A stretch of 64,000 nt of DNA from Symsagittifera roscoffensis. Lineage: Eukaryota; Xenacoelomorpha; Acoela; Convolutidae. Each line of letters begins with the position of its first letter. Within the stretch, counting starts at the first letter, position 1. Where the stretch lies: assembly GCF_963678635.1 (NCBI RefSeq), contig NC_087063.1:27151649-27215648 (forward strand), read 5' to 3'. Below, piece by piece: positions 1 through 9,382 of the stretch. The position numbers were made by a program, and so were the translations under genes. The notes under the pieces were generated by a model that worked only from the letters and a program-made list of their open reading frames with translations, was not told where the DNA came from and ran no database searches.

Positions 1-12
1 TATACATTTGGG

Positions 13-1497
13 TTATGGGATCATAATTGCGGAGGATGCCGTGAAGGTTAGTATCTTTGATGCAATATGTGAAATTAAGAAAAAATGGTGAAGTGTATTT
101 AGAGTTAAGAAACTGAAAATGGTGGTGTGGTTGTCTTGATGGAGTGTGTAGGTCAAAATGATTTTGTATAAAGCGATAATATGTATATGTGTGGGTTTGT
201 TTAGTGCGTAACATAATGTCATGTGAGCAGTGCCAGTGCGCAAATCGCGTTCATGTGGTGCAAGGAAGTGGAAGGTTAGTGAAAATAATTGAAATTTTTC
301 TCTAAAACTTTCGTAAGCTTGCATGTCGGTTAGTGCTTCAGAAATGACGTGGTCGAATTTGCGATCAAATATATTGAGTGTAAATACATATGGTGTTTTG
401 ATGAAGAATTTTTCTGTTAGTTGTGGGTTAGCGAAGCGATCATCATCTAATAATTGGTCTTGGTTAGTTCGTATGATGTTATGATTGTAATATTCTAGCG
501 TAAATTCGTAAATTCGGGGTGCAGTGAATGTTTTTAGTGATATTTTATATCCTATATAAGTAAATTGTCTATGTGTGAGTGATGTGGTGAGTCGATATAG
601 CATATCTTGATTTCTTTCTATATCGATGTGAGTATTAGATAAAGGTAGGCAAAGGGGATTAGTAAAATGATAATATGATGTCCAATGAAGTGTAGGCATT
701 AAAACATGTTCATCTACAAAACTACGTGTGTCGTTAGTGACGTTAGGGGTGTTTAAAGTATATTGTGGAAATGAAGGTAAGGTGATTGCTAGAAAATCTT
801 TCGTGTTAGTGTGATGTGGATGATTAATATATTCACGGGCTGTTCCTGGTTTGGTTGGGAATGGATGGTTTGGGAATTTTCTTTTAAAAGTGCGATAAGC
901 TCTATTAGTGCTTTTTGATGATTCGGTGGAAGTGGATGATTGTGCTAATGATGCAGAATAAGCTGAAGAGGGTGTAGGGGTAGGTGGGTTTGAGGATTCT
1001 ATTGTGGAAGAAATCTGATTTATAGTGGGGATGTTAGGGTGTAATAGTTGTTGTTGTAGGGTGATAAAATTATCGATTTCTTGGGAGATTTGGGGAATAT
1101 CTGGAGAATTGGATGATCGGTCTGAATGAAATGAAGAGTAGGTTGGGGTGACTTGTGAAGCATAAGAGGGTGTAGAAATGGATGGGAGTTGGTTACTTGG
1201 TGGGATTGGTTGAAAAGGGGGTTTTGAAAAAAATGAGGAGTTGGTTTGAAAATTATTGGATGGAGATGGTTCGGAGTCTGCAAATTCATCAGGGGTTTCA
1301 ATATTAGGGTTATTGAGTTGTGAAATGGAGTATAAAACTGAAAAATTTGAATTAGTGTCTGAATTCATGCCTGATGTTATATTACTAGTTGGGAAATCGG
1401 GTGGCGGGAAAGCAAAAAGTGGAATTATTGTAATTGGAGTGTTGAGGTTGGTTGGATGGGAATTTGAGCGGTGTAGGGATCCAAGTTGTCGGCTCAT
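13..1497 (-). CDS. ORF Y: unknown protein downstream of env in the large retroelement
   Basis: An uninterrupted 494-codon frame from a true ATG to TAA. It is the longest unbroken ORF of the element after gag. Residues about 1-190 are rich in Ser, Thr, Pro and Asn and look disordered. A basic patch near residues 198-210 (RTFKRKF) could be a nuclear signal. The remaining 280 residues have a globular composition with many aromatic residues. There is no signal peptide and no clear membrane span. Its ATG overlaps the TGA of a short upstream open frame (ATGA overlap). I do not recognise a family. Its position between env and the expected 3' LTR is where complex retroviruses keep accessory genes, but function is not implied. 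Intactness in an otherwise broken element is notable. Confidence 0.55.
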   Translation of the reverse strand: MSRQLGSLHRSNSHPTNLNTPITIIPLFAFPPPDFPTSNITSGMNSDTNSNFSVLYSISQLNNPNIETPDEFADSEPSPSNNFQTNSSFFSKPPFQPIPPSNQLPSISTPSYASQVTPTYSSFHSDRSSNSPDIPQISQEIDNFITLQQQLLHPNIPTINQISSTIESSNPPTPTPSSAYSASLAQSSTSTESSKSTNRAYRTFKRKFPNHPFPTKPGTAREYINHPHHTNTKDFLAITLPSFPQYTLNTPNVTNDTRSFVDEHVLMPTLHWTSYYHFTNPLCLPLSNTHIDIERNQDMLYRLTTSLTHRQFTYIGYKISLKTFTAPRIYEFTLEYYNHNIIRTNQDQLLDDDRFANPQLTEKFFIKTPYVFTLNIFDRKFDHVISEALTDMQAYESFREKFQLFSLTFHFLAPHERDLRTGTAHMTLCYALNKPTHIHIIALYKIILTYTLHQDNHTTIFSFLTLNTLHHFFLISHIASKILTFTASSAIMIP

Positions 1498-1657
1498 CGT
1501 GGGCTAAAAAAATTATTATTTTGAGACTGAAAAGCGGTGGTATGGGGTTGTTCGATAATTTGTTCATATGTAATTTCATCTTGTGAATGATGTGTCATTA
1601 TATGTTGTATGGGACTTTGCGATATGTTTGGTCTAAAATTTGGATTATGTGTTATTG

Positions 1658-2251
1658 CTAAATTTCGAAAATTTCGTGGGATAGGGATAATGGATGGTTA
1701 TGTGGTAGGGGCGGCAACTGTGGTGCTGTAGGCGTTATTTCTATATTATTATGTTCTTCGTCGTACGTGTTCTGTCTTGTCGCTGTTTTTGTGTTATATT
1801 CTTTTATTTGTGCGTCTAAAAGAATTTTGTTTATTGATGATGAAAAAATTCCAAAAAATCCTGCAAATAGTATGCGTGCTACACTTGCTTGTCTATTTAC
1901 TTGTGTGTGTATAGCGCATGTATTATAGATTCCTTTTAAAAGTTAAAAAAGAAATCCTATAAAGTTAAACATTGCGTATAAAATAGTTAATTTTTCTAAG
2001 ATGTAATAGGGCCATCCTAGAAAATCAAAAATTTCATTTTTTCGTGTGAAAAAGCTAAAAATATTTATGGGTGAGATATCTTGTGGTCGGTATTTTTCAC
2101 CGTTTAGATATATATATATATAGTCTTTTATGTCTTTAAAATATCCGCTATAATCTTGTGTATAGATATCTGCAAATCCTGCGGTTTCGGCAAGTTTGCG
2201 TAAGTTTTGATCAATTGATTGTCTTTGTATAGTGTCCATTTGTGTTAACAA
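1658..2251 (-). pseudogene. env: Envelope-like region, C-terminal part (membrane anchor and tail)
   Basis: This frame continues the envelope region after a frameshift near 2,250. It begins with a helical stretch, then hydrophobic segments ending at an in-frame TAA (1,943-1,945). The same frame carries on past that stop with a second hydrophobic stretch (ARILFAGFFGIFSSS), a polar tail containing PTAP and a Pro-rich run, and ends at TAG 1,658-1,660. The simplest reading is a transmembrane anchor plus cytoplasmic tail broken by one nonsense change. If the stop is original, the protein would end inside the membrane. The TTG at 2,249-2,251 is not a credible start; the segment is an internal piece of a longer protein. 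Confidence 0.55.
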
Positions 2252-3453
2252 TTCTTGGATTGTTGTGTTCTAATAAGATGTTGGATATCGGATTTTGAAT
2301 ATATTCCAATTGATTGTAAATCGATATTTGGGTTTCGAGCAATAGCTCTAATGCTTTCAGGTGAAAGTTTTTTGAGTGATTGCATTAATGTGGGGTATGG
2401 GGTAAGAAGGTAATATTTATCTTCATCAGGGTTCAGTTGTACTACATTGTGGCTATTTTCTGATCCACATGGGACTGCGGTATCCCAGAAATAGGTTCGT
2501 CTTGAAAGTGTGTCAACGAAATGTACTTTATTCTTATAAAAGATAGGGATTCTTTTATAGCATCGTTTATCTTCAAAAATATATAGTGGTGATACTTTTT
2601 TTGTACAGGTATAAAACCATAAAATGTTTCCTTCGTAGTCTAAAAAATTTGATCTATTTCCTGATAGTAAATATCCTGCGTAGGGTATTTTTAATACTGC
2701 TAGTGCAAGTGATTGTAGGATTTGTGTCCGTTCTAATTCGCATAGTTGGTGAAGTGTTTCCAATTCAGAGAGTGACATTTCCTGGAAAATTCGACTAATT
2801 GTGTAGTCTAATTTCATATTTAAGTGAATATCATAGTGGATACTACCAAAATAAGAATTATTCATTAGTGATAGTTCTTGGAAACGTGTGCTTCTAGTGT
2901 CATGGGGCTTTAGATGTCCACCTGGTTGACCATTACTTTTTTGAAAATTGACTGGTATATATGATGTTCCTTCGTTTAGAGGATGACCTGTGGCATAAGG
3001 GTCAATTTTTATTTTTCCAGTGGTCATGTCGAAACCTTTTTCGTATTCAACTAATATTTCAGAATATTGTGTTTTGTAAAGTGGGTTTCTGTTTTTGCAT
3101 GCAAGTTCTGTTTCTTGATATATTTGAAAACGTGTCAATTTATTTTCTATATTGTGGATATTTCTAAAATCAGTACTTTGTTTTCGTGATGGATTTACTT
3201 GTTCATATGGAATTGATTGTATAAAATATTTCTCGTGAAATTTTACCATTCGAGCGTGTATTTTTGCTACTTGAAATGTTGTACATGTATCTTCGGGAAA
3301 CCAAACAAAAGTTGCTTGTGTTCGTGTTGTAGGGTCACAATAGCCTTGATCGTTTTTACAAGGTAATCTAATTCCTTGATAGATCATTGTGTTGTCAGAT
3401 AAATCTCGTGTGAGTTGTATTTTTTCGAGTTGTATTTTCCAATCGAAAAACAT
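2245..3453 (-). pseudogene. env: Envelope-like glycoprotein, main ectodomain part
   Basis: A 402-codon open frame, open also up to about 3,580, so the ATG at 3,453 is internal. Cysteines are spaced as in a disulfide-rich ectodomain (GIRLPCKNDQGYC, DTCTTF, FYTCTKK, KRCYKRIPI, VPCGSE). N-x-S/T sites are visible at NNSYFG and GNRSNF. A helical stretch precedes the GNRS block. The cysteine and RIPI pattern recalls the envelope of env-bearing Ty3/gypsy elements of invertebrates and of jingchuvirus (chuvirus) glycoproteins. That is pattern recognition without an alignment. The frame differs from both neighbouring env segments, so at least two frameshifts separate the parts. It lies directly behind the signal-peptide ORF. 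Confidence 0.6.
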
Positions 3454-3551
3454 TATTTCTTGATATCCTTTATTTTTTGTGTCTGATTTGCAGTTTGATG
3501 GGTTATTTATACCAATGTGTGGTATCCAGTGTTTATCGTGTATGTCATAAG

Positions 3552-4115
3552 TTAATCTTCCGTGTGCGCCGGTGTATGGGTATTTTCATCTAGTTTTATA
3601 TGTCCTTGATATCTTTCAAGTTCTGCTTGATGTACAGAATCTGAAAAAACTTGGAAATATACTAATTTTCTGTCGGTGTTTTTATTTCTTGTGATATTTA
3701 GTCTGAGTAACTCGTTTTTACAATCTTCGGGATTGAGATGTAAAAGTCGTTCGGTATTACTCTGGTAGAATGATTCGTGGTCAAGTCGGTTTTTATTTCT
3801 ATTTGAGACTTGTGAACAATGTACTTTCTTTTCGGAAAATGTTGCTGTGAATTTGTATCCTATAACTGTTGTTGCTCGGGCTTTTGAATAGAGTGTCGCT
3901 ATTACATTTGTAGTTTCTATAGCTTGTGGTTCTGTTTCGCATTGTGATACTTGATTTATTGCATATTTGTGTAGTGTTTTTTGTTCATTTTCTTCACAAT
4001 CGTAATGTGTGACTAATAAGTCTTGGGGTCCTGTGCGGGGTAAAGGATTTATATTCTGATCGGAAATTACTAGAAAAAAGAGTTGGAGAAAAATTAATAT
4101 TTTTAGAATATACAT
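3552..4115 (-). pseudogene. env: Envelope-like glycoprotein, N-terminal part with signal peptide
   Basis: 187 codons from an ATG. The first 19 residues are a classic signal peptide (Lys, then LIFLQLFFLVIS). After cleavage it is a soluble, cysteine-containing ectodomain segment with one N-linked site (NIT). The frame ends at 3,552, but the next frame is already open from about 3,580 and continues the ectodomain, so a one-base indel near 3,560-3,590 is the likely cause. Its ATG overlaps the last codons of ORF X by 13 bases. In env-bearing LTR elements the envelope is usually made from a spliced RNA; I see no secure splice site for that here. Confidence 0.6.
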
Positions 4116-5131
4116 GTGTTTGATAATCCTGAATATGGGTTATAAAATGTGATGTAACCAATTGTCTTTTTGGTATATCTGTCGTATTTATATATTACTT
4201 CAGTTGTTATAAATGGTGGTGGTAGTGATTGAGCTGTTATATTTGGTGGGTTTAATGGGTAAGGATGTTGAGCAATGTTGTTTAGTTTAACTGTGATTTC
4301 AAATTTTAATTGTAGACTATTTTGTTGGAGTATTTGGATGTTATGATCACGAATGCCTTCGTGGATATCTTGTCTATATTGTAATCTATTAAGTGCCCAG
4401 TTGTGGAGTCGGTTACTTTCTGGGTGCTGTCCAAATAATGGTGGGGGTGCTGTGAATGTATTCCAGTCTAATCTTAGAGGGATATTTGTTGATGATTGTT
4501 CTCGATATCTAGCGTCGAGATTTTTTGGGAAATTTAAAGGGAAAGGTGTCGGTGAAATTTGGCTTATTGATGGTGTTGATGGTAGTGACAATGTTTCTGG
4601 TAGTGATGATGATGTTGTTGTATCGGTAGAAATATCTATTGGATCATTTATTAAATTGGGTTCACCTTGTGTGAATGATTGTGTTGTCCAATATGGTAGT
4701 CGTGATGTTTGGTTTGGAGGGTTAAAGGGATTTTCACGGATTTGTTCAGATGTTGGTGTTGAACCTAAGTAATCTGAGGGTAGACTTGAGGTGCTACGTT
4801 GTGAAAGAAGCGTAGGGGTTTCTGGTAATACACCAATTGGGTTTTCCGGAGTACTTTGTGATGGGGATTGGGGTATATCAAAATGAACTCGGGGGGTTTG
4901 AAAATTTCTGTTTCGTCGTGGATGTATAATTTGTCTACTTATTTCAACTGTATTTTGATTTTGACTAAGATTTCGTATTCTACTTAATTCTTGTGGAAGT
5001 GTTGGGTACAAGTTATATGTTGGTTCACTTAGAGGTGCTTGTCGTTGAACTGGTTCTAGTTGTTCAGATAAGCGAGCGTGTCGTTCTTCAAAGGTATATG
5101 GGTTATCTTGGAAAGAAATTCGTGTAGATGT
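4103..5131 (-). pseudogene. ORF X: unknown Ser/Thr/Pro-rich protein between integrase and env
   Basis: Open frame of about 343 codons with no ATG near its start. An in-frame TAA at 5,132-5,134 separates it from another roughly 40 codons of the same composition upstream (to about 5,265). This suggests a longer original protein with a nonsense change. The first two thirds are low-complexity Ser/Thr/Pro/Gln. The last 120 residues look folded (NRLQYRQDIHEGIRDHNIQI region) and end in an aromatic-rich stretch. It has no signal peptide, membrane span or known motif. The 3' end overlaps the env ATG by 13 bases in another frame. It resembles ORF Y in layout (disordered N half, folded C half) but not in sequence. 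Confidence 0.45.
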
Positions 5132-5244
5132 TTAAGGGTTTTGGGTGGTTGTAGGTGGTGTCGGGTTTTCTTGGGATAATGTCGGTGAAGACTGACTGTG
5201 TGATTGGTGGTTAGCAATTTTTGAGGGTTTTTTATTGATTTCTT

Positions 5245-5433
5245 TTAGTGAAAAAATTTATGTTTATTGTAGTGTTCTTCTAGAAAAAGGATTAAAAGGA
5301 TTGTTGCTAAGGCGAATGTTATGACTGCCTTCTTTATACATTTGCATATTGTCAAGATGAGGGATAATAAAAATGTTATAAAGATTACAAATAGTAAAAA
5401 AATATCTGTTCTACTAAAAATGGTTCGGATCAT
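5245..5433 (-). CDS. Small two-span membrane ORF of the retroelement
   Basis: 62 codons from ATG (5,431-5,433) to TAA. The product has two hydrophobic spans, about residues 12-31 (LLFVIFITFLLSLILTIC) and 37-51 (VITFALATILLILF), joined by CKCIKKA. A short polar His/Lys tail follows. This is the shape of a small integral membrane protein. AT-rich DNA readily yields hydrophobic ORFs by chance, and a second one (64 aa) sits at 5,520-5,714, so coding status is uncertain. It lies between integrase and ORF X. Confidence 0.3.
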   Translation of the reverse strand: MIRTIFSRTDIFLLFVIFITFLLSLILTICKCIKKAVITFALATILLILFLEEHYNKHKFFH

Positions 5434-6449
5434 TTAGATAAGTTTTGTGTCTCGTACCTGTGAATATGGTCAATGGCTTTTGAGAGTTGGAGGTATAGTT
5501 CAAATACGGAATAGAAAATTTAAAAAATATTGCAAAAAATGATCAAGATTATTACAAAAGCTTCAAAGGTATCAAAAAGAAATATGAATAAAAGTTTAAT
5601 TATTGTTAAAAAGATTATGAAAATGTTGAGTATTAAGTTGACTGATCGAGAGAAGAGCATTGAAGAAAATGGCTTCTTGAACGAATATTTTTTGTTGTTT
5701 GGGGCAATTTTCAAGTGTGGTCGAATTATTTATTGGTTTTTGACAAGTGGGTTTTGTGAAAAATTGTTGTGAAAAAATTGTTGGGTTGGGGGTTGAGTTT
5801 TGTGAAAAATTGTTGGGAGCGAATTTTATGGTGTTCGGGAGGTCTTCTTTTACTTTATTTTTATTTGTCAAGTGATCTGGGGTATTTTTGAAATTTTTAT
5901 ACTTTAGGCTAATTTAATATGGTCGTTCTTTTACTTTAGGCTAATTTAACATTTTTGTTTGGGGGGTATTTGAGGTCTGAGTTGGGGAAATATTGTTGAT
6001 CTTTGGGTTATTAGATAAGGGAGGGTTATGATATTATGGTGATATTTATTTTAGTTGTCAAGTTGGAGTGGTTTGCTTATTTTTGACCTGGAGGTTGTAA
6101 AGTTATAGTTATAGATATGCCTGGAGTTTAATATCTTTCGTCTAATTGGTTTGTGTTAGAGTTATAGGAGGTGACGGATTGAATGAATCTCATTGGCTAA
6201 TTTTGAACTAGAATCGCTGCGTGTTTGTCAGCATGTTATTTTGAAAAATGAAAGTTTAAAATGTTTCAGAGGTGCAAAGATTATTGATTGTAAAATTAAA
6301 GTTGTTTTTGAAATTCAACTTTCTTTAATATTTTAGATTGTGGAATGAATGTTTTGTAGTTTTTGCGTGGTTGATTTCTAAGTCGGGATGACTCTCTAGG
6401 TTCTGATTTCTCTAATTATTCTTGGGGTATAATTTTTTCTGTCATTTTT
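5434..6449. other. Retroelement spacer between integrase and the post-pol ORFs
   Basis: No convincing gene. It contains a hydrophobic 64-codon minus ORF at 5,520-5,714, likely chance, and two direct copies of TACTTTAGGCTAATTTAA between about 5,900 and 5,950. This is where a subgenomic or splice signal for the downstream ORFs might lie, but none is clear. Confidence 0.4.
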
Positions 6450-7283
6450 CTATTTTTTCTTTCTTTTTGATGTATATTTTGATCTAGCTTTTTTGTATTG
6501 TTTTTCGTTGTAGTTGATTTTTTTATTTTGGTTTTCGATGTGAATGTCATGTTGTTCTTTTGTTTCATTTTCCGTATGTGGGTTATTTTGAATAACTTTT
6601 AAACCTGTGAAAGAATATAATTGAGTTAGTTCGCGTAGTGCGTATTCTTTTGGGTAATAAGGTAATAGATTGTTTCGATGCTGAACAATTTCTTTTTGGT
6701 CTGAGTTGGTGATTTTATATGTTACGTCAGTGGGTTTGGCAATTATTTGGTATGGTCCTTTTTGAAGGGGTTGTAATTTTTTAGAAGTTCCTTTTTGAGT
6801 GTTAAAATTAGGTATTAAAACAAATGTTCCAATTTTTAAATCGGAGGCTGGTGTAAAGCGTGAATTTATTTGTTCATTAATGTTTTGCCTTTGTAACAAA
6901 TTTTTTGTTACTTTTTGGTAAATTTCATTGTGTTTTTTATCTCTATTTAAAATCCATTCGGTGTGTGTACCGGAGGCTAATTTAAGAATTTGTGGGTGAT
7001 GAAAATGATCTTCATCATGTGTGTGTAAAGGTAGGTTATAACAAATTGAGTCTTTATTCGGTTGACAATGACTTTGTGCATTTTTATGAGAGTTTGCTGT
7101 AAACATAATTGGTTTGCGTGGCTTTTGATTAAAAACCATTTTATATGGTGACATTCCTAGAGTTGTCGTGATTTGTGAATTATATGCTAAGGGAAATAGT
7201 TTTACATCTGCTGACCATTCGGTGTATCTTGTGTCATTTCCATTTATGATACATCTAAGATATTCTTGTAGTGAACGGTTCAT
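6450..7283 (-). pseudogene. pol: Integrase, C-terminal part (last catalytic Glu and GPF/Y-type domain)
   Basis: 277 codons. The start holds the third catalytic residue of the DDE triad (NDLVEGMNRSL) and the region after it (SPYKMVFNQKPRKP) typical of Ty3/gypsy integrases. Around residues 170-210, KLQPLQKGPYQIIAK and NLLPYYPKE form a GPF/Y-like module. The end is very basic (SKRKKK). The first two catalytic Asp residues are in another frame immediately upstream, separated by a one-base slip in a T run near 7,340. This is the last pol domain of the element. Confidence 0.8.
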
Positions 7284-7341
7284 ACCTTCGACTAAGTCGT
7301 TTGTCCAAGGTGCATGAGATGTACGTGGTTTGTGTTTGATT

Positions 7342-7638
7342 TTATAAAAAACGACATAGTGTTATGATTTCATTATTTATGAATTCTGTACCGTTGTCTG
7401 TAACTAAAATTTCGGGTAGTCCGAACTTGGCTATCCAGTGTTCATAAAGTGTTGTGTAAGCGTAATAAGCGTTACAATGTGGTACTGGGTTAAGTGCTAC
7501 ATAATGTGTAAATGCGTCAACAATTACCATAATGTAGGAGTTTCCTTCAGATGATGGTGAAATTGGTCCTTTTGTATCGAATGAGATACGATGGTTAAAG
7601 TATAAACTTTGTCCTTTAAAATCTTGTTTTTGTGCTAT
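7342..7638 (-). pseudogene. pol: Integrase catalytic core, first two Asp residues
   Basis: Open frame between an in-frame TAA (7,639-7,641) and a frameshift stop at 7,342. It carries the first catalytic Asp in VIVDAFTHYVAL and the second in ILVTDNGTEFINNE, the hallmark of retroviral-type integrases. The upstream zinc-binding domain is in the same frame beyond the TAA, so that stop is a nonsense change. The Glu of the triad is in the next segment in another frame. Confidence 0.85.
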
Positions 7639-8225
7639 TTAATTTTGATTTGGATAAGGTTTATTTCGCTGACATACTATACAATCATTGCATAGTACTT
7701 TTATCCAAATTGGTGCATTTGGGAAATAGAAATTTTGTCTAAAATTTGAATATGTTTTCTCTGATCCAGAGTGTCCTTTAATGTTTTGTGTATGTGAAAT
7801 GTTAAAAGCTATGAGAATCATACTTAAGGGGAGACAGGGAACTGTAGATTCATTTAATTGGTATTCTAGAAGGTCTGTGTTTTCATTAATTGTTGTACTA
7901 TTAAATTTTCGAAAATATCGGAGGAGTGTTTTATTTCCTAAAATTGTGGTATCTGCCTTTACGGGTTTAGTTTTATATTTGTGCCATGATTTTAGTTGTC
8001 TAATTACTGGGTCAAGATTTTGATATTGCTTCAAGGTATTAATTGTAAATTTATCTGTTGGGGGGAGAAAAATGTTTTCAATTTCTAATTGAGATAAAGG
8101 AATTGTGTCAAGTGGGTCATGGAGGTCAAAAACTTGATTTATTGTGTATTTTGAATCGTTTGTTTGTGGTCCTGATAAATTTATTTTATCAGTTAAATTT
8201 TCTTTTTCAATTAACGGAAAAGGTC
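7639..8225 (-). pseudogene. pol: Integrase N-terminal zinc-binding domain and RNase H-integrase linker
   Basis: The open frame starts after a frameshift near 8,225, where the reading changes from the RNase H/linker frame. The C-terminal part carries an HHCC zinc site: His pair in HTQNIKGHSG and Cys pair in CNDCIVCQRNK, with the usual FYFPNAP block between them. The N-terminal part is a linker with no motif I recognise. It ends at an in-frame TAA (7,639) that interrupts the protein before the catalytic core. Confidence 0.8.
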
Positions 8226-8690
8226 TTTTCTATGCGAGTGTTGTTTTACTCTTTTTTGCTGGGTGTTATTTTTTATCCATTGTGAGTATGGAATTGGTTT
8301 GAAAGTTGATGTTCCAAGTAGATCAACTTCGTAGTGGTTATTTTGGCAATCTAAGAAAAGTGGGAAGTGTTGTAGGTTATTTATCAGTGATTGTTCAACG
8401 TCGGTTTTTACTGCATATTTGCATTCTAGTCGGGGTGATGTTTCGTTTTCTGCAAGGTAAAATTTTATATTTTTGGGTATTTCAACTGTAGTTTTACGTG
8501 TAAGTAATTCAGGTGGTGTATTGCGACTTAATGTATCTGGTAATGCAAGATTTTTTCCTGCTGTCCAAACTATATGTAAGTTTGGAAATTTCATTAGAAT
8601 TAATTGAAATCTATAAACTCGGTGATTTGGGTTTGACATTTGTGTGATTGTAGTAATGCTGCGCCGATGCCAAAATTTGAAGCATCGCAC
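8211..8690 (-). pseudogene. pol: RNase H C-terminal end and pol linker
   Basis: 159 codons. The useful part is residues about 20-60, where HIVWTAGKNLALPDTLSRN matches the end of Ty3/gypsy RNase H domains (a V.GKxN..ADxLSR-type motif). The rest is linker before integrase. The frame differs from that of the RT/RNase H N-terminus. The two are joined after only a few residues, where about 60-70 residues of RNase H would be expected, so an internal deletion probably caused the frameshift near 8,650. Confidence 0.65.
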
Positions 8691-9382
8691 ATTGCATAGA
8701 ATGGTTGATTTTGATCTGGAATTGTGTTTGAAAATTGTTCAGTTAGAAGTTTTTTAATTTCTTCAAATCGTGTTTGGTGTTCAGTGGTCCATTCAAATTT
8801 ATTTTGTTGTCTGAGGATATTATAGAACGGTCTTAAATATAATTGCATTTTGTAAACGTACTTGCTTAGGAAATTTAACATTCCAAGGAATTCTTGGATT
8901 TTCTTTTTGTTTGTTGGTGGTTGAAGTTTTTGAATAGCATCAATGCGTAATTTTAATGGAGTGATTGTGTTTCTTTCTATATTACGTCCTAAAAAATTAA
9001 CTCGTGTTAAAAAAAAGTGTGATTTATCGGGGGCGGCCTTCAAATTTTCGTTCTGAAGTATTTTATGATAGTGTTCTAAAACTGTAAATATTTCTTTTTT
9101 TGTCTGTGATTGCATAAAAACATCGTCTAAATAGGTGGTTGCGTTTTTCGTAAGTATTAGTGGTCTAAAAGTTTTGCTCATAAAAGCTGAAAATGCTGCT
9201 GGTCCTATGGATGTTCCATAGAATAGGCGATTGAGTTCATATTGTTGATTTCCAATAACAAATTGTGTTAAACGTCGTGATTGTTCATCTAGTGGCATTT
9301 GATTGTATGCACTATTCATATCTGCGGTTGTAAAGTATTTTCCGTTTATTTTTGTTAAAATAACTTGTATTGCTTCAATAAG
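8600..9382 (-). pseudogene. pol: Reverse transcriptase palm/thumb and start of RNase H
   Basis: Open from just after an in-frame TGA (9,383-9,385). It contains RT motif A (TTADMNSAYNQ), the QYELNRLFYG block, the catalytic YLDD (TTYLDDVFMQ), the thumb entry FLTRVNFLGR and the connection NFLSKYVYKM. It then starts RNase H with its first catalytic Asp (FYAMCDASNFGIG). The preceding ORF ends in the same frame at the TGA, in a position where this family usually has Trp, so the TGA looks like a nonsense change. The RNase H is cut short about 20 residues after its first Asp. Confidence 0.85.

Noticed and set aside
1020..1507. ORFs of 64-93 codons on both strands inside ORF Y
   Set aside because: Shadows of the Pro/Ser-rich N-terminal region of ORF Y.
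2107..2122. TA microsatellite as a promoter
   Set aside because: TATATATATATATA lies inside the envelope reading frame and has no surrounding promoter signals.
4353..4772. 139-codon plus ORF with Gly/Ser/Asp repeats
   Set aside because: Antisense to the Ser/Thr-rich part of ORF X; low-complexity on both strands.
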